Shown one piece after another: positions 46,279-55,351 of a DNA stretch of 64,000 bases (position 1 is its first letter; each line of letters begins with the position of its first letter). The translations under genes were made by a program, and so were the position numbers. Source of the DNA: Corynebacterium sp. CNJ-954 (GTDB taxonomy: Bacteria > Actinomycetota > Actinomycetes > Mycobacteriales > Mycobacteriaceae); NCBI RefSeq assembly GCF_001942345.1, contig NZ_MKKI01000041.1, forward strand, positions 124,001-188,000, read 5' to 3'. The notes below the pieces were generated by a model that worked only from the letters and a program-made list of their open reading frames with translations, was not told the DNA's origin and did not search any database.

Positions 46279-47031
46279 CTACTGGCGTCTTCCCAACATG
46301 AGACCGATGTCCTTGGTTGCAGCAGCTACCTGATCGAGTAGTTGCTGAGTGATCTCCAGGTTCCCTTTCGTTGCGACGGACACCGATCCGAGCGGGTCTT
46401 TCGTCGCACGTATGGGCATGGCTAGAGCAGACACGTCTGCGTCATACTCCCCTTTCGTCGTACAGTATCCCGCCTGTCGAATCTCAGAGAACTGCTCCTC
46501 GATATCAGACACACCGGTACGGGTACGTTCGGTGTACTGTGCCATCGGTCGACTGCCTGTGAGCTGGTCACGCATGATCTTCGGCAGGAACGCATAGTAT
46601 GCCTTAGAGATCGCGCCGACGTGCGCGGGAAACAGTTCGCCTGTCATCGGATAGTTCCGCAACGGACCATCGACACCATCGACCGCGACGACAGCGCGCA
46701 TGTGAGCATGATCAGCGACGGCGAACGTCGCCGTCAGCCCCGTCCCCTCCGCCAACTTGGCCACGATCGGCCTCGTGACGTTCGCCAGTGATGCCATGCC
46801 GTGCCACGTCCTGGCCAGCCCGAGTGCTCGCCCACTGAGCCGGTATGTACGCCGGTGCGGATCCCGACGCAAAAAGTCCATCGCCGTAAGCGTCTCTATC
46901 GTCCTCATGGCGGTGGACGTCGAACAATCCAGGCATCGCGCCAGCTCAGTCACCCCGATCTCCCGACGCTCCCCGTCAAACAACAGAAGCGCGCCAAGTG
47001 CCCTTTCGGCGCTGCGCAGTGTGTCGGACAT
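46279..47031 (-). CDS. IclR-family transcriptional regulator
   Basis: The 250-residue protein has an N-terminal winged helix-turn-helix (VTELARCLDCSTSTAMRTIETLTAMDFLRRD) and a C-terminal IclR effector domain from about residue 75. The latter includes GELFPAHVGAISKAYYAFLP and KGEYDADVSALAMPIRATKDPLGSVSVA. It is divergent from the PLP-enzyme/peptidase operon across about 110 bases and is the probable local regulator. The effector is unknown. Confidence 0.9.
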   Translation of the reverse strand: MSDTLRSAERALGALLLFDGERREIGVTELARCLDCSTSTAMRTIETLTAMDFLRRDPHRRTYRLSGRALGLARTWHGMASLANVTRPIVAKLAEGTGLTATFAVADHAHMRAVVAVDGVDGPLRNYPMTGELFPAHVGAISKAYYAFLPKIMRDQLTGSRPMAQYTERTRTGVSDIEEQFSEIRQAGYCTTKGEYDADVSALAMPIRATKDPLGSVSVATKGNLEITQQLLDQVAAATKDIGLMLGRRQ

Positions 47032-47140
47032 GTAACGAGGATACCGTATAGCGGGAAAACTATTGATCTGCGCGGGTCAGTACAAGACGCTGAGAGTCGT
47101 CCCATCACCACAACCCGACCTCAGAGCGAAGGACCACCCC

Positions 47141-48337
47141 GTGACAGACGCACCACACGACGCATGCGGCGGCACACGCTATGCCTATTTCGATACCGCA
47201 GCAGCAGCCCCACCGGTCGACAAGGCCGTGGAAGCGGCCGTCAACTACCTCCGGACAACCGGAGATGTCGGCCCCTACCTTCCGTCATTCCGCGCCGACA
47301 TCTACGACCGGGTAGAGGAGATCCGGGCTGACACCGCAACACTGCTCCAGGCCCGTCCGGAGGAAATCGCCTTCACCCGCAACGGCACCGAAGCCATCTG
47401 CTTGGTTGCCCGCGGACTGCACTGGCACGACGGTGACGAAATCATCGTCCCCGACACCGAAATGCTGAGCAACATCGCCATCTGGAGGATGCTCGAGAAA
47501 GAAGTCGGGGTCACCGTCGTTACCGTCGCAGCCGACTCCACCGGCGTTCTCGACGCCACAAAAATCAACGACGCAATCACCGAGCGGACACGTCTCGTGA
47601 CGTTCACCTCCCTGTCTAACGTGACCGGCGTAGTCCAACCTGTCCGCGAGATCTGCGAGGTGGCCGCCGCCCGCGGAGTGCTCAGCCACGTCGATGCCGC
47701 ACAGTCAGTAGGAATAATGCCCTCCGGATTCAACGACTGGGGCTGCGACTTCATCTCCGCCTGCACCAGAAAGGGGCTGCGCGGCATCGAAGGCTCCGGC
47801 ATCCTCGCGGTGAGGAAACACCTGGTCAACGACCTGACGCCTACCCTCGCCGGGTGGTGGAACGCCAGCATCGACGCCTCCACAGGTGAGGTAACCTTCC
47901 CTTCGACCGCCCGGCGGTTGGAGGCGGGGTCACCCAACATCCCCGCCGTCCTCGCCTTAGGCGGTGCGCTCGAGTCAGCGTTGGACGCGGGCATCGGCCA
48001 CATTGAAGCCACCGTCCACGAACTGACCACCTACGCCGCCACCGGCCTCCGCGCCATCCCCGAGGTGGACATCTACGGCCCCGAGGACGACTCCCGCCGA
48101 CTGGGAATCATCCCGTTCAACCTCACTACGGTCGATTCGGACACGCTCACCACCACGCTGGAAGAGCGGGGGATCATCATCGAGTCCGGTCACTTCATGG
48201 CAGGACCGATTCTGGCGGGTTACGGCATCGAGAGAATGGCTCGGATCTCACTCAACTACTTCAACACCCACGAAGAAATAGACCGTCTCATCGACGCCGT
48301 CAACGACGCCCGCAGCACGGCTGCGGCCGACAGGTAA
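47141..48337 (+). CDS. PLP-dependent aminotransferase class V (cysteine-desulfurase-like fold)
   Basis: The 398-residue protein has YAYFDTAAAAPPVDKAVEAAV, FTRNGTEAICLVARGL for phosphate binding, and HVDAAQSVGIMPSGFNDWGCDF with the Asp that contacts the cofactor. The Schiff-base Lys is in SACTRKGLRGIEGSG. It starts at GTG 47141, with GAAGGA 8 bases upstream; the open frame continues further upstream without a better start. Class V enzymes include desulfurases, epimerases of the isopenicillin-N type and transaminases. No conserved Cys loop near the C-terminus is obvious, so a desulfurase is not assured. It heads the peptide-utilisation operon. Confidence 0.82.
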   Translation: MTDAPHDACGGTRYAYFDTAAAAPPVDKAVEAAVNYLRTTGDVGPYLPSFRADIYDRVEEIRADTATLLQARPEEIAFTRNGTEAICLVARGLHWHDGDEIIVPDTEMLSNIAIWRMLEKEVGVTVVTVAADSTGVLDATKINDAITERTRLVTFTSLSNVTGVVQPVREICEVAAARGVLSHVDAAQSVGIMPSGFNDWGCDFISACTRKGLRGIEGSGILAVRKHLVNDLTPTLAGWWNASIDASTGEVTFPSTARRLEAGSPNIPAVLALGGALESALDAGIGHIEATVHELTTYAATGLRAIPEVDIYGPEDDSRRLGIIPFNLTTVDSDTLTTTLEERGIIIESGHFMAGPILAGYGIERMARISLNYFNTHEEIDRLIDAVNDARSTAAADR

Positions 48338-48348
48338 AGACACACAGC

Positions 48349-49077
48349 ATGACACGTGCACTACTCATGAGCAGTTCCCGCAAAGACAACCTAGGCTACC
48401 TCGAGCACGCCGACCCCCAACTCCGGACCATCCTGGATGGAACGAGCCGTAAGGTCCTGTTCATCCCCTACGCCGCCGTCTCCTTCTCCTACGACGTCTA
48501 CGAAGACCTCGCCTCCCCGGCCTTCAGCGCTGCGGGCGCCGAACTGACGTCCATCCACCGCTACAACGATCCGGCGTCAGCCGTCGAGAATGCCGATGTC
48601 ATCGCCGTCGGCGGCGGGAACAGCTTCGCCCTCCTGAAACGACTGTACGACGCCGCCCTGGTCGACAGGATCCGGGAACGGGTACAGACGGGTCAGGCGT
48701 CCTACATCGGATGGAGCGCCGGGACGAATGTGGCGACGCCGAGCATCCGGACCACCAACGACATGCCGATCATCGAGCCACCGACGCTGTCCTCGATCGG
48801 GCTTGTCCCGTTCCAGATCAACCCGCACTTCATTCCCGGCAAACCTGTAGGCCACAACGGAGAGAGCCGCGAAGAACGCCTGCAGGAGTTCACAACGATC
48901 AACCCGACCGAGGACGTCCTCGCGCTCTACGAGGGCGGTGCCCTGTACGTCAACGGCAGCGACGCCACCGTCCTCGGCGAAAAGGACGCGCTCGTGTTCT
49001 CCCACGGCGCCGACCCCCACACCATCGACCGTCAGACCAGCTTCGCCCTGTCTGACCTGAAAGGACCGGTGAACTGA
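48349..49077 (+). CDS. pepE: Peptidase E (alpha-aspartyl dipeptidase, family S51)
   Basis: The 242-residue serine peptidase has the nucleophile Ser in YIGWSAGTNVATPSIRTTND, preceded by AVGGGNSFALLKRLYD. The conserved segments PFQINPHFIPGKPVGHNGESREERLQEF and LYEGGALYVNGSDATVLG match PepE. The family splits Asp-X dipeptides. It starts 11 bases after the PLP enzyme and overlaps the next gene by one base (TGATG). Together with an OPT transporter this points to uptake and cleavage of acidic dipeptides or isopeptides. Confidence 0.92.
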   Translation: MTRALLMSSSRKDNLGYLEHADPQLRTILDGTSRKVLFIPYAAVSFSYDVYEDLASPAFSAAGAELTSIHRYNDPASAVENADVIAVGGGNSFALLKRLYDAALVDRIRERVQTGQASYIGWSAGTNVATPSIRTTNDMPIIEPPTLSSIGLVPFQINPHFIPGKPVGHNGESREERLQEFTTINPTEDVLALYEGGALYVNGSDATVLGEKDALVFSHGADPHTIDRQTSFALSDLKGPVN

Positions 49078-50021
49078 TGTCACTGCGCGAAATCATGGAC
49101 GTCTGCGACCTCATGGACGACCCGAGGCTGTCCGGTGAACGCGTCGCTGCCCTGCTGCGGGCACCGGACGCTCTCGGTGTGCAGGTGGAGATCAAGAGTG
49201 TCGCCTACGCAGAACCCGAAGACACCTCGGCCACCTGTGACTTCATCAAGGTCGTGATCCCGGGGGCCGACGGTGCCCGGGCCGGCGGCGATGCCCCGAC
49301 GCTCGGCCTTGTAGGGCGTCTCGGTGCGCAACAGGCGCAACCGGAGAGAACCGGCTACGTCTCGGACGCCGACGGCTCGATCGTTGCCCTGGCCGCTGCC
49401 CTTCGGCTCATCCGTCTGGCCACCGCCGGCGGTCAACTCGACGGCGACGTCATCGTCACCACACATGTGGCGACCCGCGTGAGCATCACGCCACGGAAAC
49501 CGGTCGATTTCATGGGGACACCGGTCAGCTCTGACCTCATGAACGCCTTCGAGGTCGACCCCGCGATGGACGCGATCCTGTCCTTCGACACCTCCAAGGG
49601 CAACCGGCTGATCAATCACCGTGGCGTGGCAATTTCACCGACGGCCCAGGCCGGCTATCTCCTCCCGGTCGCCGATGACCTGGTCACGCTGCTCGAATAC
49701 GCGACCGGCGAGCCCGCCAGGACATTCCCGTTGGCACAGCAGGACATCACCCCCTATGACAACGGACTGCGGCACTTCAACTCGATCATGCAACCGACGG
49801 TCGCCACGCAGGCTCCGGTCGTCGGTGTCGCGCTCACCGCCAGAGCCGTCGTTCCCGGATCCGCCACAGGAGCCAGTTACGAATCCGCCCTCTTCGATGC
49901 CACCAGATTCGCCGTGCAGGCAGCCAAGCAGTTCGGCCGGGGTGAGCTCAGCTTCGTCAGTACCGATGAAGTCGACATCCTCACCGATCGCTACGGCAGC
50001 ATGGACCGATTTCAAAAATAG
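49077..50021 (+). CDS. DUF1177-family protein
   Basis: The 314-residue protein matches the DUF1177 family across its length. Visible features are MSLREIMDVCDLMDDPRLSG, FIKVVIPGADG, DAPTLGLVGRLGAQQAQPER, GDVIVTTHVATR, FMGTPVSSDLMN, FDTSKGNRLINHRGVAISPT and VVPGSATGASYES. The chain resembles a metallopeptidase or amidohydrolase fold, with conserved His, Asp and Asn positions, but no reaction is established to my knowledge. It is co-transcribed between peptidase E and an OPT transporter, so it probably handles the same imported peptide. Confidence 0.85.
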   Translation: MSLREIMDVCDLMDDPRLSGERVAALLRAPDALGVQVEIKSVAYAEPEDTSATCDFIKVVIPGADGARAGGDAPTLGLVGRLGAQQAQPERTGYVSDADGSIVALAAALRLIRLATAGGQLDGDVIVTTHVATRVSITPRKPVDFMGTPVSSDLMNAFEVDPAMDAILSFDTSKGNRLINHRGVAISPTAQAGYLLPVADDLVTLLEYATGEPARTFPLAQQDITPYDNGLRHFNSIMQPTVATQAPVVGVALTARAVVPGSATGASYESALFDATRFAVQAAKQFGRGELSFVSTDEVDILTDRYGSMDRFQK

Positions 50022-50085
50022 GGACGCCGTGGCACGTGACCACACACGTGCCCGGTCTCCGCTCCTCCTCTGAGAAAGAGTCATC

Positions 50086-51716
50086 ATGGATAAGACTCCC
50101 GTAGCGGATGACACCACTACAACATACTACCATCCCCGGGCCTTCGAACCCGGCGTCCTCATACTCTGCGTCCTGCTCAGCCTTCTCGGAGCCGTCATCG
50201 GCGTCCACCTGATCACCACCCTCGGCATCTCCGCGAACACCAGCGTCATCGGAGCCGTCATCGCCATGCTGATCGGCCGGGCATCCTACTTCGGGCTGAC
50301 GAAGTTCAGGAACCCACACCGCCAGAACCTCCTGCAGACCGCAATCTCGACGGCTACATTCGCCGCAGCCAACGGGCTCCTGGCTCCCATCGCGATCCCG
50401 TACGCCCTCGGCCAGCCCGACCTCGTCTGGCCGATGCTGCTCGGTTGTTCCTTCGGTGTCGCCGTCGACATTTTCGTCCTCTTCCGGGCGTTCGGGTCCC
50501 GATTCCTCCCGGCGTCAGCCCCGTGGCCGCCCGGCGTCGCGTCAGCGGAGACGATCCGCGCCGGTGTCGTTGGAGGAAAAAGGGTCTTCATACTGGTCGG
50601 AGGTGCCGTCGTCGGCGTCGCCGGGTCACTGCTCTCCCTCCCGATGTCCGCGGCCGGTGTCGCCCTCATCGGCAATGTCTGGGCCCTGCTGATGTTCGCG
50701 ATCGGACTCCTCATCTCCCAGTACGCTCCGATTCTCTGGGACATCAACCTCAGCGAACTCTACGTCGCACACGGCTTCATGATCGGAGCCGGTCTGGTCG
50801 CGCTGCTCCAGGTGGTCTGGATCATCGTCAAGTCCCGCACCGCATCCGGGAAGCGCTCGGAAGCCGACCGGCTCGACCATGTCGCGAAGGACGAGACCCT
50901 GGGATACACCATCACCGACACCGGCCTGGGCCGGGCGATCGGCACCGGCTACGTCCTGTTTGTTCTCGGAGCCCTGCTGATCGCCCTGATCGGCGGCGCG
51001 GCGTCGGACCTCTCTCTGTTGGGAATACTCGGCTTCATCCTCTTCGCGGGCGTCGCCGCGATGATCCACGAGTTGATCGTCGGCCTGGCCGCAATGCACG
51101 CCGGCTGGTTCCCCGCCTTCGCCGTGACGCTCATCTTCCTGATCATCGGTCTCTTCCTCAATATTCCCACCACACCGCTGGTTATCCTCGTGGCATACTG
51201 CTCAGCACCGGTCCGGCTTTCGCCGACATGGGATACGACTACAAGGCAGGTTGGATCCTCCGCCGCGAGGTACGTCCCTGGCGTTCCTATGAACTGGCCG
51301 GGCGCCGGGAGCAGCTGAAAGCTTCGGTCATCGCCATCGTGGTCGCGATAGGCGTCGTGGCCGTCTCATGGCAGGGACTGTTCAGCCAGGGAAACATCCC
51401 CCCATCGTCACACGTCTTCGCTGAGACCATCACCGCAGGAGTCTCCGATCCTCACGTGGCCGCCACCATGGCGCTGTGGGCGATCCCCGGAGCTCTCATC
51501 CAACTCGTGGGGGGTTCCACCCGGCAGATGGGAGTTCTCTTCGCCACCGGTCTCCTGGTGTCCACGCCACACGCGGGCGTCCTCGTCCTCATCGCCCTTG
51601 CAACCCGTGTCATCTGGCGCAGGTACCGCGGAGAACAGGACACCACCCTCGCCCTGGTCGGCGCTGGAATCATCGCCGGCGACAGTGTGTTCAACGTCGC
51701 CAAGGTCGCACAGTAA
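50086..51716 (+). pseudogene. OPT-family oligopeptide transporter, frameshifted
   Basis: The first frame encodes an N-terminal set of membrane helices, from HPRAFEPGVLILCVLLSLLGAVIGVHLITTLGISANT through about 365 residues. The frame breaks at about 51193, in VILV. The next frame continues with LLSTGPAFADMGYDYKAGWILR, further helices, LIQLVGGSTRQMGVLFATGL and ending GDSVFNVAKVAQ. Restoring one G (GTGGGCATACTG instead of GTGGCATACTG) joins them into about 543 residues. OPT proteins import small peptides or peptide-like metallophores by proton symport. It is the last gene of the peptidase E operon. Loss in a GGG run suggests sequencing error. Confidence 0.83.
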
Positions 51717-51742
51717 CTCCCCGGACGCGGCTGGGGCCGTCT

Positions 51743-52675
51743 CTACCGCCGCGCTCGCGCAGTCTGGTCGTAGACGATGTAGTAGTCAGGGCGAACCAGG
51801 CCGCGATCACCGACCCGGAAGCCCTCACGCGCCCCTTGGTCGTCGCGCAGCTGCCCGTCGAGCCACGCCGTCATGAGGGTGAAGTAACGACCTTGGTAGT
51901 CCACCGGTCCCGTGGTCACAGGACCGAGATGATCGGCTCCACGTACACCGACGATCGTCTGGTGCTTGTGTTCTGCCAACGCATGCATCGCCTGGTGGGA
52001 GACACCACCGAGACCGTAGGGGTCTTTCTCCCCGTACATGATCAGAACAGGAAGGTTGTCAGGGACCAGGGGCTCCGCTGCATAGTAGTTCGCAGGCAGC
52101 CCCATGTTGACCGCTCCTGCCAGGCGGAACCCGGGAATCTTCGCACCGAGAACCCCCACCCCACCCTGTGTCGCCGACGCCCACAGCGATGCACCGGCGC
52201 CGGCGGAATAGCCGACGAGTGCGCTGCGCGAGAAATCTGCCTTTTGCGCGAGCGGTCCCGGGCGCCCCTGGGTGATCTCCAGACCGATACTGCTGAGGTG
52301 CGCCTCCGGGGTGGCGAAGGTGAGGTTCGCCGCCCCGTATCCGATACGGACGGTATAGCCCCGCGAGGCGAGCTTCTTGGCGTAGGTCTCACCGAAGAAC
52401 CGTCCGTCTCCTCCCACACCGGCGGTCATCAGCACGAACGGGAATTTCTGATCCGGATTCGACGACCGGGGAACGTAGTCCCGGTGGCCGAATTGGAGCA
52501 CGGGCACTCCGCCCGGCCCGAATGGCGGGGGAGCCCATTCGCCGTATTCGGCGACACTGTAGTTGCCGCCGCCAGAGTAGCCCGGGTAGTCGGCCGCGTA
52601 GGCGGTCGCAGAGAATGCGATGATCCCGGTGAGGGCCAGCGCGGCGGCCCGACGGAGAACCTTGAGGTGAATCAT
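51743..52675 (-). CDS. Secreted alpha/beta hydrolase (esterase/cutinase-like)
   Basis: The 310-residue protein has a Sec signal peptide (LKVLRRAAALALTGIIAFSATAYA, cleavage near AYA-AD). The mature enzyme has the nucleophile elbow ALVGYSAGAGASL, the acid region PVLIMYGEKDPYG and the catalytic His in VRGADHLGPV. FVLMTAGVGGDGRFFGETYAKKLASRGY resembles the oxyanion segment of dienelactone-hydrolase and PET-hydrolase-like proteins. ATG 52675 is taken as the start, with 52684 an alternative. It is secreted, so it probably attacks an extracellular ester or lipid. It is convergent with the OPT transporter. Confidence 0.8.
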   Translation of the reverse strand: MIHLKVLRRAAALALTGIIAFSATAYAADYPGYSGGGNYSVAEYGEWAPPPFGPGGVPVLQFGHRDYVPRSSNPDQKFPFVLMTAGVGGDGRFFGETYAKKLASRGYTVRIGYGAANLTFATPEAHLSSIGLEITQGRPGPLAQKADFSRSALVGYSAGAGASLWASATQGGVGVLGAKIPGFRLAGAVNMGLPANYYAAEPLVPDNLPVLIMYGEKDPYGLGGVSHQAMHALAEHKHQTIVGVRGADHLGPVTTGPVDYQGRYFTLMTAWLDGQLRDDQGAREGFRVGDRGLVRPDYYIVYDQTARARR

Positions 52676-52725
52676 GGTTCCCATTCTTACGGCGAGCAGC
52701 GTAAGCGCCATATCGGTGTTACAGA

Positions 52726-52753
52726 ATCACCGCGAGCTATAAAAACCGGTGAT
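52726..52753. other. Inverted repeat between SDR and secreted hydrolase
   Basis: ATCACCG (52726-52732) and CGGTGAT (52747-52753) form a perfect 7-base inverted repeat around a 14-base A/T-rich loop. It lies between the stop of the SDR (52764) and the start of the hydrolase (52675), both on the minus strand. The ATCACCGAT-like arms resemble the operator half-sites at 53550-53585, so it may be another site for the neighbouring TetR protein. It could also be a weak terminator. Confidence 0.35.
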
Positions 52754-52763
52754 CCCGGCGCTG

Positions 52764-53519
52764 TCACCGTGTGGTGTAGCCACCGTTGGCGAAGATCGTC
52801 TGACCGGTGATCCACCAACCTTCAGTCGCCAGGAACCTGATGATCGGTGCGATGTCCTCGATCTGGGTGAGCTGGTTCCCCATGGCCTGGGATTTATGGA
52901 ACTCAACCCGTTCCGGCGTCTCCTGACCGTAGAAGAACGGCGTGTCCATCGGTCCCGGCGCGACGGCGTTCACCGAGATACCGCGGTCGGCGAACTCCTT
53001 GGAGGCCGCACGGGTGAAGTGCTCCACCGGGGCCTTTCCACCTGCATAGGTGGAGTACCCGTCGGTGAAGGCGGCCAACAGGGCAGTGACCACGGTGATG
53101 ATCTTGCCGTCGTCAGCGAGGTGGCGGCCGGCCTCCTTGAGGAAAAAGTAGGCGGCCTTGGCGTTGATGTCGAGCATCGAGTCGTACTCGTCCTCAGTGG
53201 TGTCGACAATAGGTTTCCGCAGGACCTTCCCGGCAGTGTTCACTGCGACATCGATCCTCCCGACTGCCTTTTCCGCTTTCTCGAAGAGCGCGGCGACATT
53301 CTCCGGGGAGGTGAGGTCCGCCTGCAGGACCGCCCCCTGGACACCTTCGGCCTCAACGGCCGCGAGGGTGGTCTCGGCCTCTCCACGGGAGCTGTCGGAG
53401 TTGTAGTGGATCACCACGTTCGCACCTGCAGCTGCGGACTGGCGTGCCACCAGGCCTCCGAGGTTCTTACCACCACCGGCGATCAGGACGTTCTTTCCCT
53501 TGAGTGTGCGTTCAGTCAT
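52764..53519 (-). CDS. Short-chain dehydrogenase/reductase
   Basis: The 251-residue SDR has an unusual but functional-looking cofactor motif (VLIAGGGKNLGGLVARQ in place of T-G-x3-G-x-G), VNTAGKVLRKP, and Tyr/Lys in YSTYAGGKAPVEHF. The C-terminus is WITGQTIFANGGYTTR. Gly-Gly-Gly-Lys-Asn-Leu-Gly cofactor loops are found in a subgroup of SDRs with NADP preference. It is divergent from a TetR gene with a doubled palindromic operator between them, the classic layout for a TetR-repressed oxidoreductase. Confidence 0.9.
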   Translation of the reverse strand: MTERTLKGKNVLIAGGGKNLGGLVARQSAAAGANVVIHYNSDSSRGEAETTLAAVEAEGVQGAVLQADLTSPENVAALFEKAEKAVGRIDVAVNTAGKVLRKPIVDTTEDEYDSMLDINAKAAYFFLKEAGRHLADDGKIITVVTALLAAFTDGYSTYAGGKAPVEHFTRAASKEFADRGISVNAVAPGPMDTPFFYGQETPERVEFHKSQAMGNQLTQIEDIAPIIRFLATEGWWITGQTIFANGGYTTR

Positions 53520-53549
53520 GGCGCCTTCCTATGTCGTGTACAGAGCTTA

Positions 53550-53585
53550 CATATCGCCGACATGTGTTCATATATCGGTGATATG
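53550..53585. promoter_or_regulatory. Doubled TetR-type operator between SDR and TetR gene
   Basis: Two imperfect palindromes, ATATCGCCGACAT (53551-53563) and ATATCGGTGATAT (53572-53584), lie in a head-to-head arrangement, so the whole stretch reads nearly the same on both strands. It lies directly before the TetR start and 31 bases from the SDR start, and could control both genes. Confidence 0.6.
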
Positions 53586-53602
53586 TGCGCTACCGTAGCA
53601 GC

Positions 53603-54318
53603 ATGGGCAAGGACATGTCGACAGGTACGAGGGAAAAGTTGATCGCCGCAGCCGCGGACATGATCGCCCGCTCCCCCGGCGAAGACTTCTCATTGCGGGC
53701 GGTGTGCGAGGTCGTAGGCGTCAAACTTCCGACCGCGTACCATTTCTTCGGTTCCAAGCAGGGACTCGTCGATGCCGTCGTCGAGCACGGCTTCGACATG
53801 TACATCTCCGAGAAACAGGCCATGGAATGGTCCGGTGATCCGATCCAGGACATCCGCACCGGATGGGACGCTCACGTCGACTTCGGCCTGGCGAATCCAG
53901 GCTTCTATGCCCTGATGTACGGCAAAGTCCAGCCCGGCCACGCGCCGGCGGCCCAGTCCCGCCCCGACGAGATCCTACTTGGACTGACAACACAGGCTGC
54001 AGAACAAGGACGACTGATTGTTTCTCCGGAACAGGCCAAGGCACACATCCTGGCGACGAACATCGGCGTCACCCTCCGTCAGATCATCCAGGGCGTTCCG
54101 AACCCGTCTCTCTCGGCGTCTGTCCGCGAGGGAGTCATCAGTGCAATCACCGGTACCGCACCCGAGGTGACAACCTGGACAGCCACGCCCTTTCCACGGC
54201 AGCGGAACTTGCCGCCGCTCACCCGGGTGTCCTCGGCACCGCCGAAACCCGGTTGCTGCAGGAATGGCTTCAGCGCCTGAAAGAGAACGTCCCCACCACC
54301 CGAGGAGGAACCCCGTGA
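53603..54318 (+). pseudogene. TetR-family regulator, frameshifted near the 3' end
   Basis: The N-terminal TetR helix-turn-helix is clear (REKLIAAAADMIARSPGEDFSLRAVCEVVG, then PTAYHFFGSKQGLVDAV), with an all-helical ligand domain after it. At about 54172 the frame moves. Read through, the expected C-terminus appears in the next frame as LDSHALSTAAELAAAHPGVL, then ETRLLQEWLQRLKE, ending at 54318. Restoring one A (GACAAACCTGG instead of GACAACCTGG) joins them into about 238 residues. The unshifted frame ends at 54280 with a Pro/Arg-rich tail unlike the family. It probably represses the divergent SDR. Confidence 0.85.
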
Positions 54319-54491
54319 ACCCCGGCACCATGAATATCATAGCCTGGACTGCCGAGCTCGTTGGACTGGTCATCGTCCTGCTCGGAGTCCTCAGCGTCCT
54401 GCCCGACCGGTTTCTCGCCGCCGGTCTACTGCTGATGGTCCTCGGCATTTTCGCCAAACTCCGGGCCAACCGGATGACCCGGAAGGACTGA
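54315..54491 (+). CDS. Small two-helix membrane protein
   Basis: The 58-residue protein starts at GTG 54315, overlapping the repaired TetR stop by 4 bases, with GAGGAGG 6 bases upstream. Two hydrophobic segments (IIAWTAELVGLVIVLLGVLSVL and FLAAGLLLMVLGIFAKL) form a helical hairpin, and a basic tail (RANRMTRKD) follows. I do not recognise the family. It is coupled to the TetR gene, and the overlap only makes sense if the TetR frame is the repaired one. Confidence 0.65.
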   Translation: MNPGTMNIIAWTAELVGLVIVLLGVLSVLPDRFLAAGLLLMVLGIFAKLRANRMTRKD

Positions 54492-54504
54492 CACTCCGGT
54501 CGCC

Positions 54505-55200
54505 CTACAGCCTCCGCCGCGAGACGAACCGGTACCGGTCACCGCGGAACGCCGACTCGGTCCACTCCACCGGGCGGCCCCCCTCACCGAACCCGGTGCG
54601 ATGGACCAGGAGCAGAGGCAGGCCGGTCGTGACCCCCAGCAGGTCTGCACGCACCGGGTTGCATGGGATCGTCTCCACCACGTCCTCGACCTCCACGATC
54701 CCCATGCCGTACTCGTCGGCCATCATCCGGTACAGCGAGTCCTGGGCCTCCAGTCGTTCCGTCAGCTCCGTGAGGTCACCCGGCAGATGCACAGTCTCGT
54801 GCGCCAGCGGTTCGCCGTCCACCGTGCGCAGCACCTCGAAACGGGTGATCACGGAGCCTGCGTCAAGCTGCAGGTTCTCCCGCACGGTCTCGGACGCCTC
54901 CTCGCAGCGTGCGGACACGACCACCCGTCCCGGCCGCCACCCCTGGGACACCGCATTGCTGGAGAACGACACCTGAGGGAGCAGCAGCATTTTCGGGGAG
55001 GTCACGAAGGTTCCGCGCCCCTGTGTCCGCTCAAGCCGTCCGTCAGCGACAAGTTCAGCGATCGCCTGCCGCACAGTCGTCCGCGACGTGGAGAAATGCC
55101 CGGCGAGTTCACGCTCGGTGGGTACCGCGGCCCCGGGTTCAAGACCGGCGATGAGCTCGAGGATCTGGTTCTTGACCAGGTAGTACTTGGGCACCTTCAT
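54505..55200 (-). CDS. nagR: NagR/DasR-like GntR-family regulator with UTRA domain
   Basis: The 231-residue protein has a GntR helix-turn-helix near residues 10-70 (AAVPTERELAGHFSTSRTTVRQAIAELVADGRLERTQGRGTFV) and a UTRA domain ending YRFVSRRRL. It is divergent from the amino-sugar genes. Two boxes matching the DasR/NagR consensus lie in the shared promoter, so control by glucosamine-6-phosphate or N-acetylglucosamine-6-phosphate is likely. ATG 55200 gives the usual N-terminus (KVPKYYLVKNQIL); the frame is open to 55236. Confidence 0.88.
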   Translation of the reverse strand: MKVPKYYLVKNQILELIAGLEPGAAVPTERELAGHFSTSRTTVRQAIAELVADGRLERTQGRGTFVTSPKMLLLPQVSFSSNAVSQGWRPGRVVVSARCEEASETVRENLQLDAGSVITRFEVLRTVDGEPLAHETVHLPGDLTELTERLEAQDSLYRMMADEYGMGIVEVEDVVETIPCNPVRADLLGVTTGLPLLLVHRTGFGEGGRPVEWTESAFRGDRYRFVSRRRL

Positions 55201-55218
55201 GGGTACACCGTAGCTGTA

Positions 55219-55232
55219 TTGGTGTAGACCAA
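55219..55232. promoter_or_regulatory. NagR/DasR-type operator, proximal to nagR
   Basis: TTGGTGTAGACCAA is a near-perfect palindrome that matches the actinobacterial DasR box (TGGTCTAGACCA core) at all but one core position. It lies 18 bases upstream of the nagR start and would allow autoregulation. Confidence 0.75.
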
Positions 55233-55269
55233 ACAATCACCGGTCCGACGTGACCCTTGACACAGTTAA

Positions 55270-55283
55270 TTGGTCTAGTCCAA
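55270..55283. promoter_or_regulatory. NagR/DasR-type operator, proximal to the nag genes
   Basis: TTGGTCTAGTCCAA differs from a perfect palindrome at one central position and matches the DasR core TGGTCTAGACCA with one change. A further half-site, ACTGGTCCAG, follows at 55294-55303. The site precedes the nagE::nagB start by 68 bases. Confidence 0.78.
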
Positions 55284-55351
55284 TATTATCGGTACTGGTC
55301 CAGAGCTGCCCCTCCACAGCCCCGGACATCCCCTGACGCGAGGAGTCTCCC

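Noticed and set aside
51717..51742. GC-rich short stem between the OPT transporter and the secreted hydrolase as a terminator
   Set aside because: The stem is short and lacks a T-tract, so the evidence is too weak to list.
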